Assembly: GCA_035508495.1 (NCBI GenBank)
Contig: DATJMX010000078.1
Coordinates: 1-53,046 of the forward strand
DNA: 53,046 nt
Direction: 5' to 3'
Source: Candidatus Binataceae bacterium
Lineage (GTDB): Bacteria > Desulfobacterota > Binatia > Binatales > Binataceae
The translations under genes were made by a program, and so were the position numbers. This document shows positions 8,534-18,230 of this stretch, in pieces. Position 1 is the first letter of the stretch. Every line of letters begins with the position of its first letter. The notes under the pieces were generated by a model that worked only from the letters and a program-made list of their open reading frames with translations, had not been told where the DNA came from and ran no database searches.

Positions 8534-9622
8534 TCAGGCCGCATAAATCTCGAGGCAGCGCTTTACGACTCGCGGCCAGGTGAACTTCTCGAGCACCCGC
8601 TGACGCGCCGCGAGACCCATCGCGCGCGCGGTCTCCGGGTGCTCGCGCAGAAAAATGATCCGCTCACGCAATGCCTGTGGATTGTTCGGTGGCACAACGA
8701 ATCCGTTGACACCGTCCTCGACGATCTCGGTCATGCTCGCGACGGCGGTACAAATCGCCGGCGCGCCACAAGCCATTCCCTCGAGGAGCGTCTGGCCGAG
8801 CAGCTCCGGCACCGGAGTCTCACCGCCATCGGCCGCGCGATATACGCTCGGCAGCACGACACAGAGCGCGCGCCGATACGCTTCGACCAACTCGGAGTCA
8901 CTGACGTCATGACGGAAAGTTACTTCTTTGCCCTCGGCGCGAGTCCGCAGCGCCGCGACAAAAGATCGATCGTATGCCCTGCCGATTATTTCGAGGCCGA
9001 GCGGCGGCTCGACGGCTTCGATCAGATCGGCGACGCCCTTGTGCGGCAGGATTCGTCCGACGAAGAGGGCGCGCACATCGCGCCTGATCGAGTCGTCGGG
9101 AGCAAACTTCACGGTATCGACACCGCCCAGTATCACCTGCGCCCAGGGCTTGTCCGCGTGGCCGAATCGCGCGCGCGCAAAATTGCTCAGATGCAAATGC
9201 GCGGTGAACCAGCGGTCAGTCGAGATGAATGCCGACACGTCGAAGCCGCCGCCGCCTTCGTCGGTCACGAATGCGCGCCGCCCGCTCATTCGGCAGAAGA
9301 GCGCCGCGACGCTGCTTGCGACGATGTGCTGCTGATGGCAGTGCACGACATCGGCCGCGCGCAGCTCGCCGATCAGAGCCGTCGAAAATGGATTCTGCCG
9401 CTCGCCCCGCACGTACCAGGAATTGCCAATCACGCGATAGTGAAGATTACCGACACGATCTTCGCGCGCTTCATCACCGAATGTCACGAGCCGGGTCGGA
9501 ACTTCGTCGGCCATGTGCCGCGCGAGCTCGAAGGCGTAGCGCTCGGCGCCACCCACCACGCCGTCATTGGCGGAAAAAAGCGCGGGGACGACATGCAATA
9601 CACGCGCAAGAGCTGACGACAT
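8534..9622 (-). CDS. GT4-family glycosyltransferase
   Basis: 362 residues from the ATG at 9622, whose first base is the last base of the upstream TGA stop (TGATG). A TTG three codons earlier is possible but lacks the overlap logic. The acceptor domain has GVVGGAERYAFEL and the donor domain ALFVGRILPHKGVADLI. The C-terminal motif PELLGQTLLEGMACGAPAI supplies the conserved Glu pair. VVHCHQQHIVASS and the central DEGGGG loop match GT4 sugar transferases of capsule and EPS loci. The acceptor and donor sugars cannot be read from sequence. Confidence 0.85.
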   Translation of the reverse strand: MSSALARVLHVVPALFSANDGVVGGAERYAFELARHMADEVPTRLVTFGDEAREDRVGNLHYRVIGNSWYVRGERQNPFSTALIGELRAADVVHCHQQHIVASSVAALFCRMSGRRAFVTDEGGGGFDVSAFISTDRWFTAHLHLSNFARARFGHADKPWAQVILGGVDTVKFAPDDSIRRDVRALFVGRILPHKGVADLIEAVEPPLGLEIIGRAYDRSFVAALRTRAEGKEVTFRHDVSDSELVEAYRRALCVVLPSVYRAADGGETPVPELLGQTLLEGMACGAPAICTAVASMTEIVEDGVNGFVVPPNNPQALRERIIFLREHPETARAMGLAARQRVLEKFTWPRVVKRCLEIYAA

Positions 9623-10818
9623 CAGGCGCAAGCGACCTTTGACGAGGGAGCGTCCGATACGATCGCGACGATCTCCGCCGCCATCTGCTCCCAGCTACGC
9701 GCGCGCAGTTCATGCATCAAAGGACGGACGTGTTCCTTCCAACTGGCGCGCGAGGTACGCCACAAAAGCAGGCGGCGAACCAGGTCTTCGACATCGTTGG
9801 GATTGGGAATCAACCAGTCTTGCAGAGTAGCGGGAAACCGCTCTGCGATCCCTGCGGTGGCGGTAACTATTGCAGGTACGCCACAGCACAACGCCTCGTG
9901 AACGTTCAGTCCGTAAGCTTCGTAACGGACCGGGCTGACAAGCAGATCGGCGGCGGCCAGAACTTGAGAGACCGTCGCAATGTGACCAAGCAGATGGACG
10001 CGCTGCCCGAGGCCTGCGTCGCTGACGCGCTGGCGCCATGAATCGAGCGCGCGACCGCCTCCGGCGACCAGCAGATCGACATCCCAGTTAACGATTGCGC
10101 TGAGTTTCTGCCACGCCTGCCAGAGCGTGTCGAAGCCTTTGTTGCGATCGTGTCCCAATGCGCCAATGAACGCGATGGCCGGTCGATCCAGGGCAATCCG
10201 GAATGAGTCGCGCGCCGCCGCCCGCACGCGATCGTCTATCGCCCTCCAACGCGGTTCCGCACCGAGATAAACAGTGTGGACACGATTGGGCGGGACGCCG
10301 AGGCGTATGATCTCGTCGCGGGTGCGATTGGAATTGGCAAGTATCACCCGGGCTGAAGTAAACGCCCTGCGTTCTCGTTGGCGGTTCAAGTACTTTTCAA
10401 GCCGATGCTTGATTCGAAATGAAACCGGAGCGCCTTCATCGCTCACGGCCCAAGCGCGATGCACCGCATGCGCCCAGTTGATGTCCGAGAAGTTGCAGTT
10501 GCCGCCATTGACCACGACTCGGGTCTCGGAGTTTGAGCGCAGGATTCGGTTGGCGACCGCCCAACCCCTGCGCTCCAAGCTTCTGTGCCCGAGCAAGTCA
10601 GAGCCCAACGGACGAGCGACGCGATACGCCGTGAGCGCGGGGTTTTTCAACAGCTGCTCATCGAACAGGTGGCCGACCAGATGCACAGGGGTGCCGCGCT
10701 CCGCCAGATACGAGGCAAGCGCCGCGTTAGCGGCGTCCATACCGCCGTGGCGATGAAATCCACCGGCAACGATGACCCAGGGAGGCCCGGGCGAGATTTC
10801 CGATCGCTGCACGTTCAC
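9622..10818 (-). CDS. GT4-family glycosyltransferase
   Basis: 398 residues from the GTG at 10818, which overlaps the upstream stop as GTGA. The open frame continues about 200 bp further upstream into the polymerase gene, but without homology. The acceptor domain carries VAGGFHRHGGMDAANAAL and VNGGNCNFSDINWAHAVH. The donor domain carries AFIGALGHDRNKGFDTL and the E-x7-E motif EAYGLNVHEALCCGVPA. The HxxGGM acceptor loop and the NWAHAVH segment are typical of a distinct GT4 subgroup in EPS clusters. Confidence 0.85.
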   Translation of the reverse strand: MNVQRSEISPGPPWVIVAGGFHRHGGMDAANAALASYLAERGTPVHLVGHLFDEQLLKNPALTAYRVARPLGSDLLGHRSLERRGWAVANRILRSNSETRVVVNGGNCNFSDINWAHAVHRAWAVSDEGAPVSFRIKHRLEKYLNRQRERRAFTSARVILANSNRTRDEIIRLGVPPNRVHTVYLGAEPRWRAIDDRVRAAARDSFRIALDRPAIAFIGALGHDRNKGFDTLWQAWQKLSAIVNWDVDLLVAGGGRALDSWRQRVSDAGLGQRVHLLGHIATVSQVLAAADLLVSPVRYEAYGLNVHEALCCGVPAIVTATAGIAERFPATLQDWLIPNPNDVEDLVRRLLLWRTSRASWKEHVRPLMHELRARSWEQMAAEIVAIVSDAPSSKVACA

Positions 10819-12164
10819 CGTCCGAAAAGGAGCGGCTGAAGATGCTCCTGCTCCATGACTCGATTGCGCGCCGCGGCCGGCACGCGAACTATGCGTGGCG
10901 CCGATATCCATCCGACGAGGATCAGCAGCTCGGCGGTTCCAGGGGCCCAACTCAACATGCCGATGCCAATCGCACCGGTGGCGAGGACGAGCGCGACCAC
11001 AACGTAAGCCAGCCGCCGCGAAAGAAACCACTTGTCAGATCGGCGCGGCGCCGCCCGGGTCAACACCCAGCCAATAAAAGCTAACCAGATGAAGAGGCCT
11101 GGCAGTCCCTGCTCGAGCATGATCCGCGCGTATTCGTTTTCGATCACGATCGAATCTTCGGCGTTCAGACGTTCGCGCAGAAAGTAGGGAATGCTGGTAC
11201 CCCCTGCGCCGAGACCGATGCCCAGGGGATGCTGCTCGGCGGCGGCGAAGAAGCTTGCGTTTGCGCTGTTGTGGAGCCGCGTCTCGACATAGCTCGCGTC
11301 GCGGATCGTGGTGACACGTTGCAGCCGCGGCGCGCTGACAACCAGCCACGCGGCAGCTCCGACCAGCACGGCCCATCCAACGTAGGTGCCTGCCCGTGCG
11401 CGCATCGTGAACGCGATCACGATCACCAGCGCTATCAGGATCAATGCCTGAGTGCGCGACGCTGACAGGAAGACGCCGATCGCCGCGGCGAAGAACGCGA
11501 CCGCGATGAACCCGCGGTTCCAGCCCCGAATCTCCTTCTGTACCCACGCGCCGACGAGCCAGGGCAAACTGAGGACCATCACGCCGCCGTAACTCGCCGA
11601 CGCGACAAAGGTCGAGGGAATTCGCATCTGGTTACCCAGCACGTCGTTGGAGCCATAGACGAGCGACCTGGTCATTTCCGACAGGGGGAAGAATTTCTGC
11701 ACTCCGATGAAGTACTCGGCGATTGCGAACCCGAACGCCAGCAGGTTGAGCGCCCCTATCCAGTAAACGATCGAATACAAGTCCTCGTCATCAAGCATCG
11801 CGCCGATCAAAAGGAACGGCAGGAAAAACACCTGAGCGCGAAACCCTACCAGCTGGATCATCGGATCCTGAAGCGGCATCAGCAGCATCACGAACGGCCA
11901 GCCGACAAGGATCAGAAACCACGGCATGATCCGGCGGATCTTTCGACGCGCTATCGGGTTGCGGCGGCGAATTAACAGCCCGGCATAGAGTCCGATCACG
12001 GCCGCGTCGAAGATGAAGTGCCCCGCAGTTTCGGCGATATTCGCGCGGGTGATCCCGTACATGTAGCCAAAGAAAAGCGTCACACCGATCCCGGCCGGGA
12101 GCGAGCGGCGCGCGGTGAGCAAGGTCACAATCAGAGCGAGTGCGCATAGCGCTATCCCCAGCAT
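10815..12164 (-). CDS. O-antigen polymerase/ligase-like membrane protein (Wzy/WaaL class)
   Basis: 449 residues with about eleven predicted membrane segments. The large periplasmic loop between residues roughly 280 and 360 contains VTTIRDASYVETRLHNSANASFF and HPLGIGLGAGG, followed by SIVIENEYARIMLEQGLPGL. This H-x-G-x-G-x-G and N-E-Y pattern is the hallmark of the Wzy_C/O-antigen ligase family (PF04932). It should polymerise undecaprenol-linked repeats or ligate the chain at the periplasmic face. It is the second such protein in this operon. The start overlaps the preceding GT stop by 1 bp, and the stop overlaps the next GTG start. Confidence 0.85.
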   Translation of the reverse strand: MLGIALCALALIVTLLTARRSLPAGIGVTLFFGYMYGITRANIAETAGHFIFDAAVIGLYAGLLIRRRNPIARRKIRRIMPWFLILVGWPFVMLLMPLQDPMIQLVGFRAQVFFLPFLLIGAMLDDEDLYSIVYWIGALNLLAFGFAIAEYFIGVQKFFPLSEMTRSLVYGSNDVLGNQMRIPSTFVASASYGGVMVLSLPWLVGAWVQKEIRGWNRGFIAVAFFAAAIGVFLSASRTQALILIALVIVIAFTMRARAGTYVGWAVLVGAAAWLVVSAPRLQRVTTIRDASYVETRLHNSANASFFAAAEQHPLGIGLGAGGTSIPYFLRERLNAEDSIVIENEYARIMLEQGLPGLFIWLAFIGWVLTRAAPRRSDKWFLSRRLAYVVVALVLATGAIGIGMLSWAPGTAELLILVGWISAPRIVRVPAAARNRVMEQEHLQPLLFGR

Positions 12165-13420
12165 CAGGCGCGCGCGCTTCCGGCTGCGGTGTCGCCACTT
12201 TCCACCGCCTGGCCGACTGCGAGTCTCTCATAGAGAGGAAGAATCTGCGCCGTCATCCGATCGCGGCTGAAGCGCCGTTCGGCTGCAAGGCGCGCCGCCG
12301 CGCCGAGTCGACGAGCGAGATCGGAATCGAGTGCAAGGCGCACGATCGTGTTGGCCAGGTCCGCCGCGTCGCCCGGGCGATGCACCAGCGCGTCGGCTCC
12401 CGGCGTGACGATTTCCATCACACCGCCCGCGCCCGCGACGACCGTCGCGCGGCCGCATGCCATCGCTTCGGCGACGACCAGACCGAAAGGCTCCGGCTCG
12501 ACACTGGCGTGAACAACGATATCCAGCGCGCGCATCACCTGGGCCGTATCGACGACTTGCCCGGTGAATCCGACGATTTCGGAAATTCCGAGGTCCGCCG
12601 CTAATCGTTTCAGCTCGCTCAGCGAAAATTGGCTCGCGTCGCGCTGATAGATCGGTCCGCCGACGACGTAAGCGCGCAGCGGTACAAACTTCGCGACCTC
12701 TTTTATGGCGCGAAGGAAAACTGGCTGCCCTTTCCAACGCGCCATCGTCGCAACCATCCCGATTTTGACGACCTTGGGAGCGGCCGCAGGCATCGCGGCC
12801 AATGCGTCGAGATCCGCCGCGATCCCATCGGGGCGGTATCGTTCGAGATCGACTGCGTTATGCACCGTCGCGATCCGCAGACCATCCCCGCAGACGCTGC
12901 GGAGATCGTCTGCGATGCTGGCGGAGTTCGCGATCGCCAGCGCAGCACGATTTGAATGCGCGCGCATGAGCCGCGACATCGCTGGCCGCGCGCTAACGAA
13001 ATCGCGAACGTGCCAGACCAGACGACACCCGGGCATTCGCGCGTACGCCGCCATGATATGCATCTTGAAGCCGTTGCTGTGGATCACATCCGGCGCTGCG
13101 CGCTCAATTGCCCTTCGCAAGCCGTAAAGATAAGCGAGGCTCGGCAGCGCAGCCCGGCCAATTCCGCCCGCCATCGCGAGCATCGGCGATGCCTGCGCCC
13201 TCGATCCCGAATCGCCAAGCCGCGCAAGCGAAGGCGGAAACTCACACACCGAGGCCGTCGCACCGAGACACCGCGCGCGCTCGAGCAATGGACCGTGCGC
13301 GCCGGCGATCAGCTCGACCGGCCAATGCGGGCGCGCGCTTCGCAGGCTCTCGATAAGAAAGAGCAGGCTGCGTTCCGCGCCGCCGAGTTCGGCACCGGGG
13401 TTGAGAAACAGGATCTTCAA
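12164..13420 (-). CDS. GT4-family glycosyltransferase
   Basis: 418 residues if started at the TTG at 13420, which overlaps the asparagine-synthase stop (TTGA), the same coupling style as elsewhere in the operon; a TTG at 13447 would add 9 residues. The protein opens LKILFLNPGAELGGAERSLL and contains WHVRDFVSARPAM, IGMVATMARWKGQPVFL and the donor motif EPFGLVVAEAMACGRATV. DVIHSNGFKMHIMAAYA fits the GT4 acceptor domain. The predicted role is addition of one sugar in EPS repeat assembly. Confidence 0.85.
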   Translation of the reverse strand: MKILFLNPGAELGGAERSLLFLIESLRSARPHWPVELIAGAHGPLLERARCLGATASVCEFPPSLARLGDSGSRAQASPMLAMAGGIGRAALPSLAYLYGLRRAIERAAPDVIHSNGFKMHIMAAYARMPGCRLVWHVRDFVSARPAMSRLMRAHSNRAALAIANSASIADDLRSVCGDGLRIATVHNAVDLERYRPDGIAADLDALAAMPAAAPKVVKIGMVATMARWKGQPVFLRAIKEVAKFVPLRAYVVGGPIYQRDASQFSLSELKRLAADLGISEIVGFTGQVVDTAQVMRALDIVVHASVEPEPFGLVVAEAMACGRATVVAGAGGVMEIVTPGADALVHRPGDAADLANTIVRLALDSDLARRLGAAARLAAERRFSRDRMTAQILPLYERLAVGQAVESGDTAAGSARA

Positions 13421-15321
13421 GCGGCGCTCAGTTGATGACGTGCGCAAAAGTCGCGCAGGACCACGAACGACAGAATCTGCAAGGGGCTCGTGCGGCGATC
13501 GTTGGTCTGGAAGCGGCGCCAGATCGTCTCGATTGCGCGCGCCTCGAGGCCCAGGTCACGCCACGTGTGCAGGTCATTGACGGCGTCGCGCGCTCTTTCG
13601 TGAAGCGGATTTCCGGCGGCGAACCAGTTGGCCCATGGAAACGCGAAACCCTGCTTGGCGCGCTGCCAAACCGAGCGCGGCACCGCGCCCTCGGCGATGT
13701 CGAGCAGCAGCGGCTTGGGCCGCGGGTCAGGCAGCTTCAACGCTCCGCTCAGCGGAAAAACGGCTTCGACGAGGCGATGATCGAGAAAGGGCACACGATA
13801 CTCGATCGGCGTTGCCATGCTGAAAGCGTCGGCGTCGCGGAGCAGCATGTGGCGCATGTACAGATTCATTTCCAAAAAACTGATTTGCGTCGCGGCGTCG
13901 GTGGAGCGCGATTGCTCGCGCACCTCGTGCATCAAGTCGGAATTCAATCCGCTCTGCGCATCGCATTCACGCGGCAAAGGCATCAGCGCGCGCCGGTCGA
14001 TGGGCAAAAAGACCTCGCGCCGCAACAGATACATCGAGAGAGTGTCGCTCGGCCGCTGGCAGGCTTCGAGCAGCTTGGGGCCCGCACGGCCGCCGGCGAA
14101 ATGCCCGGCGATCAGCGCCGCGGTGCGCGCGACGGGGTTATTGCGCAGCGCCTGCGCACGCGGCACATCGCGAAAAGTCGCATAGCCACCGAACAACTCG
14201 TCGCCGCCGAGCCCGGAGAGCGCCACGGTCAGCCCCGCGTCGCGCGCCGCGCGGCTCACGAAGTACGTGTTGAATCCATCCACTGTCGGTTGATCGACGG
14301 CTGCCAGCGCGTCATCGAGATGAGCCAGCACGTCTTCGCCCCCAAGGTGAATCGTCTGATGCTCCACGGGAAAGCGCGCGGCGGTGAGCGCGGCCGCGGC
14401 GCTTTCATCGAACCGCGCTGCATCGAAACCGACCGTCAGAGTCCGAAGCTGGCCCGTGAACGAATGCGAGGCCATCGCCAGCAGGGCCGCCGAATCGATT
14501 CCTCCGCTCAAAAACAGACCGAGCGGCGCGTCGCTCGCCAGATGCAGCCGCAGGGCGTCGGCGGCGACTTCGCGCAATTCTGAAATCGTTCGATCGCGCG
14601 AGCGGATAGCCGGAGTCTGCTGCGGAAAGCTCCAGTAAGTTGATCGTCCAATTTCATTGCCGGTATCAAGGTCGACACCGACCATCTCGCCCGGGCGCAG
14701 CAGCGAAATACCTTTAATGAAGCCGGCATAGCCTTGCACAGCGCCCTGGGCGAGGAACGTTTCCATCGCCGCAGGATCGACGCGACGCTCCACGAGTTCC
14801 GGACCGGCAGCCAGCAAGGCCCGCGCCTCGCTCGCGAATATCAGGCCACCTCCCGCAGGGCGGTACGTGTAGAGGGGCTTTATCCCGAGGCGATCGCGAT
14901 ATAGCCACGCCGTGCGCCGTGCCAAGTCGACGAGGCAGATCGCGAACATGCCGCGCCAATGCTTGACCGCGTCGGCACCCCAATGCCGGTAGCTCTTTAA
15001 GATAACCTCGGTGTCGCAGCGCGTATTGAAGGAGTATCCGGCGCCGACGAGTTCGGTCTGAAGTTCGCGAAAGTTATAGATCTCTCCGTTGAAGACGACC
15101 CACAGCGCATCATTGTCGCGAGCCGATCGATCGGACATCGGCTGATGGCCCGCGGAAGTCAGGTCGAAGATCGAAAGCCGCGTGTGCACGAGCGAGGCAG
15201 CAGGAAGAAGCTGCACGAACCCTTCATCGTCGGGTCCGCGATGTCGGAGCGCTGCAAGTATGCGCTGCGCGACCGCGCCATCCTCGTCACGAATCCCGAG
15301 CAATCCGCCTATTCCACACAT
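13417..15321 (-). CDS. asnB: Asparagine synthase (glutamine-hydrolysing)-like amidotransferase
   Basis: 634 residues. Met1 is followed by Cys2, the N-terminal nucleophile of class II glutamine amidotransferases, then RHRGPDDEG and NGEIYNF. The synthetase domain has the ATP-pyrophosphatase motif SGGIDS at 272-277. It generates ammonia from glutamine and transfers it to an adenylated carboxylate. Within an EPS operon this family often amidates a uronic acid or peptide-like substituent rather than making free asparagine; that substrate is inference from context. It lies between the TPR polymerase and the first GT4 gene, with a 4-bp overlap downstream. Confidence 0.9.
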   Translation of the reverse strand: MCGIGGLLGIRDEDGAVAQRILAALRHRGPDDEGFVQLLPAASLVHTRLSIFDLTSAGHQPMSDRSARDNDALWVVFNGEIYNFRELQTELVGAGYSFNTRCDTEVILKSYRHWGADAVKHWRGMFAICLVDLARRTAWLYRDRLGIKPLYTYRPAGGGLIFASEARALLAAGPELVERRVDPAAMETFLAQGAVQGYAGFIKGISLLRPGEMVGVDLDTGNEIGRSTYWSFPQQTPAIRSRDRTISELREVAADALRLHLASDAPLGLFLSGGIDSAALLAMASHSFTGQLRTLTVGFDAARFDESAAAALTAARFPVEHQTIHLGGEDVLAHLDDALAAVDQPTVDGFNTYFVSRAARDAGLTVALSGLGGDELFGGYATFRDVPRAQALRNNPVARTAALIAGHFAGGRAGPKLLEACQRPSDTLSMYLLRREVFLPIDRRALMPLPRECDAQSGLNSDLMHEVREQSRSTDAATQISFLEMNLYMRHMLLRDADAFSMATPIEYRVPFLDHRLVEAVFPLSGALKLPDPRPKPLLLDIAEGAVPRSVWQRAKQGFAFPWANWFAAGNPLHERARDAVNDLHTWRDLGLEARAIETIWRRFQTNDRRTSPLQILSFVVLRDFCARHQLSAA

Positions 15322-15337
15322 TCTGAATCAGCCGCGG

Positions 15338-18196
15338 CTACTGGGTAACGCTCGCGGCGGTCGCCGCCGGCTCGGTCATTTTGCGTTTGAAGTCGCTCAC
15401 CTGCACCGTCACTTCGCGATCGTGCGGCGCCAGACGCTCGGCCTCATCGTAGGCCTTCTCGGCGGTGAAGTAGTCGTAGCTGCGTTCGGCGACCGAACCG
15501 AGCGTCATCCACGCATCGACAGAATCGGGATTGAGCGTGGCCGCCTGTTTCAGCACCAGCACCGCACGCGCATCACGTCCTTCGCGCGCATAGAGTTTGC
15601 CCAACTCCAAGGTGCATTCGAACGAGCTCGCGTCATTGGAAAGCGCCTCGCCGAGCGCTTGTTCGGCGACGTCCGAGCGTCCACGATTCTGCGCGCCGTC
15701 AGAAAATGCGATCGCGATTCGGCAGGCATCGGCGCCGCTCTGCGTCGCCTGCGCGACCAATTGATGTGCGTCGTCGTATTCGCCGTAAGGAACAAGCACG
15801 CGCGAAATCAGAGCAATGTAGGCCTCGGAGCTTTCGGGATCGCTCTCAATCGCACGGCGGAATACTTCGCCAGCCTTCTGCAGCATGCCCGATTTCAGGT
15901 ACGAGTCTCCGGCGACGCAAAACAACTCGGCGCGCCGCGCGGGATCGGGTTCGTGAGTTGCGGCGGCGAGACTTACCGCGGCACTGTCAGGCGAACGATC
16001 GAGCGCGTCGTAGTATGCGCCCAGCGTCGATCCCGCATGAGGGAAACCGGCGGCAACGGCGCGCCTTAGCGACTCCTCGATCGCGCGCTTTTGATCGTCG
16101 GGCAGCCACGGAACGATACGCGGCTCGAGATATTCATGGGCGTTTGTTTCGGGCGAGGCGTAGACGGAAACAGCGATCTCACGCGCCGCGCCATCCCGAT
16201 CGCCGTGATCGATAAGATCCCGCGCATAAAGGTCGTGCGCGCGCGGATCGGTTGAATCGAGCCATGCTGCCGCGGCCAGCTCGTGCGATACGACACCGGG
16301 TGGCAGCGACGCGCCGTAGCGATCGAGCAAGGTCAGATGCACCGCGGGCTCGGTTGGATAGCCAACCAACTGATCCATCATCAGCGTCGCCGCAATCGGA
16401 TGACCGAGGTTGTACGGGTACGGTGGTCCCTCCTGGAGCACGATCGCGAGGATGCCCGCCACCGTCGCGAACGCCGCGGGCACCAATCGCACGAACGCCC
16501 ACGCCTTGGGTTGGGCCGTGCTGACCACGCCGATCTGGCCGAGGCTCATGCGCAATGCGAGGCCGAGAATCGTCACAAAGAGAATCAAATTGGCCGGAAT
16601 CTGCAAATCGAAATCGAAGGACTCGACCACTCCTATCACGACCAGCGCTGAGAGCAGCGCGGCGTACGCGGGCAGCATCGGCTCGGACACCGCGGCGAGG
16701 CCGGCGCGCAGCCTGAGCGCCGCGCGCACCAGGAGCCAGCCCAGGAGCAGCATGCCGATCGCGCCAATCTCGACCAGCATCTGCAGGTAGTCGTTGTGCG
16801 CGCGATTGAAATAAACCGCGACGTGAGGAGGGGGCTGGAAATGGTGGAAAATCGCGGGCCATCCGCCAAGCCCCACGCCGAAAAGCGGAAACTCGCGGAA
16901 CACCACTAGTGAACGCGCCCAAACTACGAGTCGCTCCCTCAAATCAACTCCGGTCACCGTGCTCCCGAGCCGCTGGGCCGTAAGATGCCGTCCCTGGGTG
17001 CCGACGAAAAACAGCGTCAACAGGAGCATCACCGAAAGGATCGACAGCGACAGGCGCAACGCCCGCGCACCGGCGCTGGCGCTCTTGCCCTCTTCGCGGC
17101 GGCTGAACTCGGTCAGGACGAGAGTGACGAGCAGAATGGTGCCGACGGCGACGCCGAGCCATCCGGCACGCGACTGGCTCAGCGCGACGGCCGCGAACGC
17201 CAGGAACAACGCGATCGCCGCGGTTACGCGCGCGCCCGGACCAACGCCCTCGCGCGCCGGGAACCCGCCGAACACGGCGAGCGATAGCAGCAGCGGAAAG
17301 AGCATCGCCAGGTAACCGGCGAAGTGGTCAGGATTGACGAACGGTCCGCGCGCGCGGCGCGCGGCTTCATCGAAAAGGGGCTTCCCCCAGTCGAAGGGGA
17401 CCATGATCCAAAGCACGCGGCCGTTCCAGGTCGCGACCTCGATCAAACCAACCAGCGCGACCATCACACACGCCGCGATCATCGACATCAGAACCGCGCG
17501 GATAAACCGGGAACTGTCGCTCGGGCCCGCGCTCGAACCGAACGGATAGAAGCAAACCGCGAGCAGCAGCGTCGCGATCGCAAACGCGCCGCCAAGACCG
17601 GTAATTGTGAGCGGCCAGGCCACGGCAAGCGGACGCCATTTGTCGGAGAACAAGCGCGCGACGCCGGTGGGCTGAAGGGGCATCGGTGCACTCACGACGT
17701 TGGCCGACGGTGGACCAACCGTCAGGGTCGCTGGAGCAAATGGAATTGGAGCGCCGGCGCTAATTTCCTGTTCGGTCGGCAGCACTACTGAATTCGAAGT
17801 CAAGGTGACCGCCGGCGCCGCGCCCGCCTCGACCGTCATCCCGGCGTAGGGCGCGCGCGCGGGCCAATCGGGGAAGGCCCTGCTGTACAGATCGTAAGTC
17901 GCGGGCGAGATCACGCGCAGCAACCCAGGCGGCATCGGCACGAGCTGTACTGCGACCAGCACGAGCAGCAGGCCCAGCGGCACACCGATGGCGAGCATCA
18001 GCGCACGATTTTCCGGCGCCGGCGAATCGCCGCGCTGCGCCAGGACTGCAAGCTTGAGCATCCACAGCGCGCCGGCCGCGAATGCCGCCGCCTCCGCGAG
18101 GCGATAGGCCCAGGGATAAACCGTACCGAATGCGAGCGGGGCGAGGATCACCAACGCGCAGACGATCCAGGTAAACAGCCTGTCGAGTTTGAGCAA
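15338..18196 (-). CDS. O-antigen ligase/polymerase with C-terminal TPR domain
   Basis: 952 residues. The N-terminal 590 residues carry about 13 membrane segments and the O-antigen ligase signature (VNPDHFAGYLAMLFPL, REFPLFGVGLGGWP, FNRAHNDYLQMLVEIG). An early periplasmic loop near residues 120-195 is extended and Pro/Ala-rich. Residues about 640-935 form TPR-like helical repeats (SSEAYIALISRVL, SFECTLELGKLYAREG, SVDAWMTLGSVAERSYDYFTAEKAYDEAERLAP). Wzy/WaaL proteins with TPR tails are known in EPS and exosortase-linked loci; the repeats may recruit partners in the periplasm. The TTG start is without an obvious ribosome-binding site. Confidence 0.85.
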   Translation of the reverse strand: MLKLDRLFTWIVCALVILAPLAFGTVYPWAYRLAEAAAFAAGALWMLKLAVLAQRGDSPAPENRALMLAIGVPLGLLLVLVAVQLVPMPPGLLRVISPATYDLYSRAFPDWPARAPYAGMTVEAGAAPAVTLTSNSVVLPTEQEISAGAPIPFAPATLTVGPPSANVVSAPMPLQPTGVARLFSDKWRPLAVAWPLTITGLGGAFAIATLLLAVCFYPFGSSAGPSDSSRFIRAVLMSMIAACVMVALVGLIEVATWNGRVLWIMVPFDWGKPLFDEAARRARGPFVNPDHFAGYLAMLFPLLLSLAVFGGFPAREGVGPGARVTAAIALFLAFAAVALSQSRAGWLGVAVGTILLVTLVLTEFSRREEGKSASAGARALRLSLSILSVMLLLTLFFVGTQGRHLTAQRLGSTVTGVDLRERLVVWARSLVVFREFPLFGVGLGGWPAIFHHFQPPPHVAVYFNRAHNDYLQMLVEIGAIGMLLLGWLLVRAALRLRAGLAAVSEPMLPAYAALLSALVVIGVVESFDFDLQIPANLILFVTILGLALRMSLGQIGVVSTAQPKAWAFVRLVPAAFATVAGILAIVLQEGPPYPYNLGHPIAATLMMDQLVGYPTEPAVHLTLLDRYGASLPPGVVSHELAAAAWLDSTDPRAHDLYARDLIDHGDRDGAAREIAVSVYASPETNAHEYLEPRIVPWLPDDQKRAIEESLRRAVAAGFPHAGSTLGAYYDALDRSPDSAAVSLAAATHEPDPARRAELFCVAGDSYLKSGMLQKAGEVFRRAIESDPESSEAYIALISRVLVPYGEYDDAHQLVAQATQSGADACRIAIAFSDGAQNRGRSDVAEQALGEALSNDASSFECTLELGKLYAREGRDARAVLVLKQAATLNPDSVDAWMTLGSVAERSYDYFTAEKAYDEAERLAPHDREVTVQVSDFKRKMTEPAATAASVTQ

Positions 18197-18230
18197 GTCT
18201 GATTAAGGAGCCGCGCAGGGCGCGGATTCC

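Noticed and set aside
8408..9616. Long plus-strand ORF of 402 codons
   Set aside because: It is antisense to two GT4 genes with clear motifs; GC-rich codon usage keeps the opposite frame open. Its translation has no recognisable domain.
9622..11031. Upstream extension of the GT4 gene beyond 10818
   Set aside because: The extra 200 bp lie inside the polymerase gene in another frame and do not resemble GT4 proteins; the GTGA overlap at 10818 is the better start.
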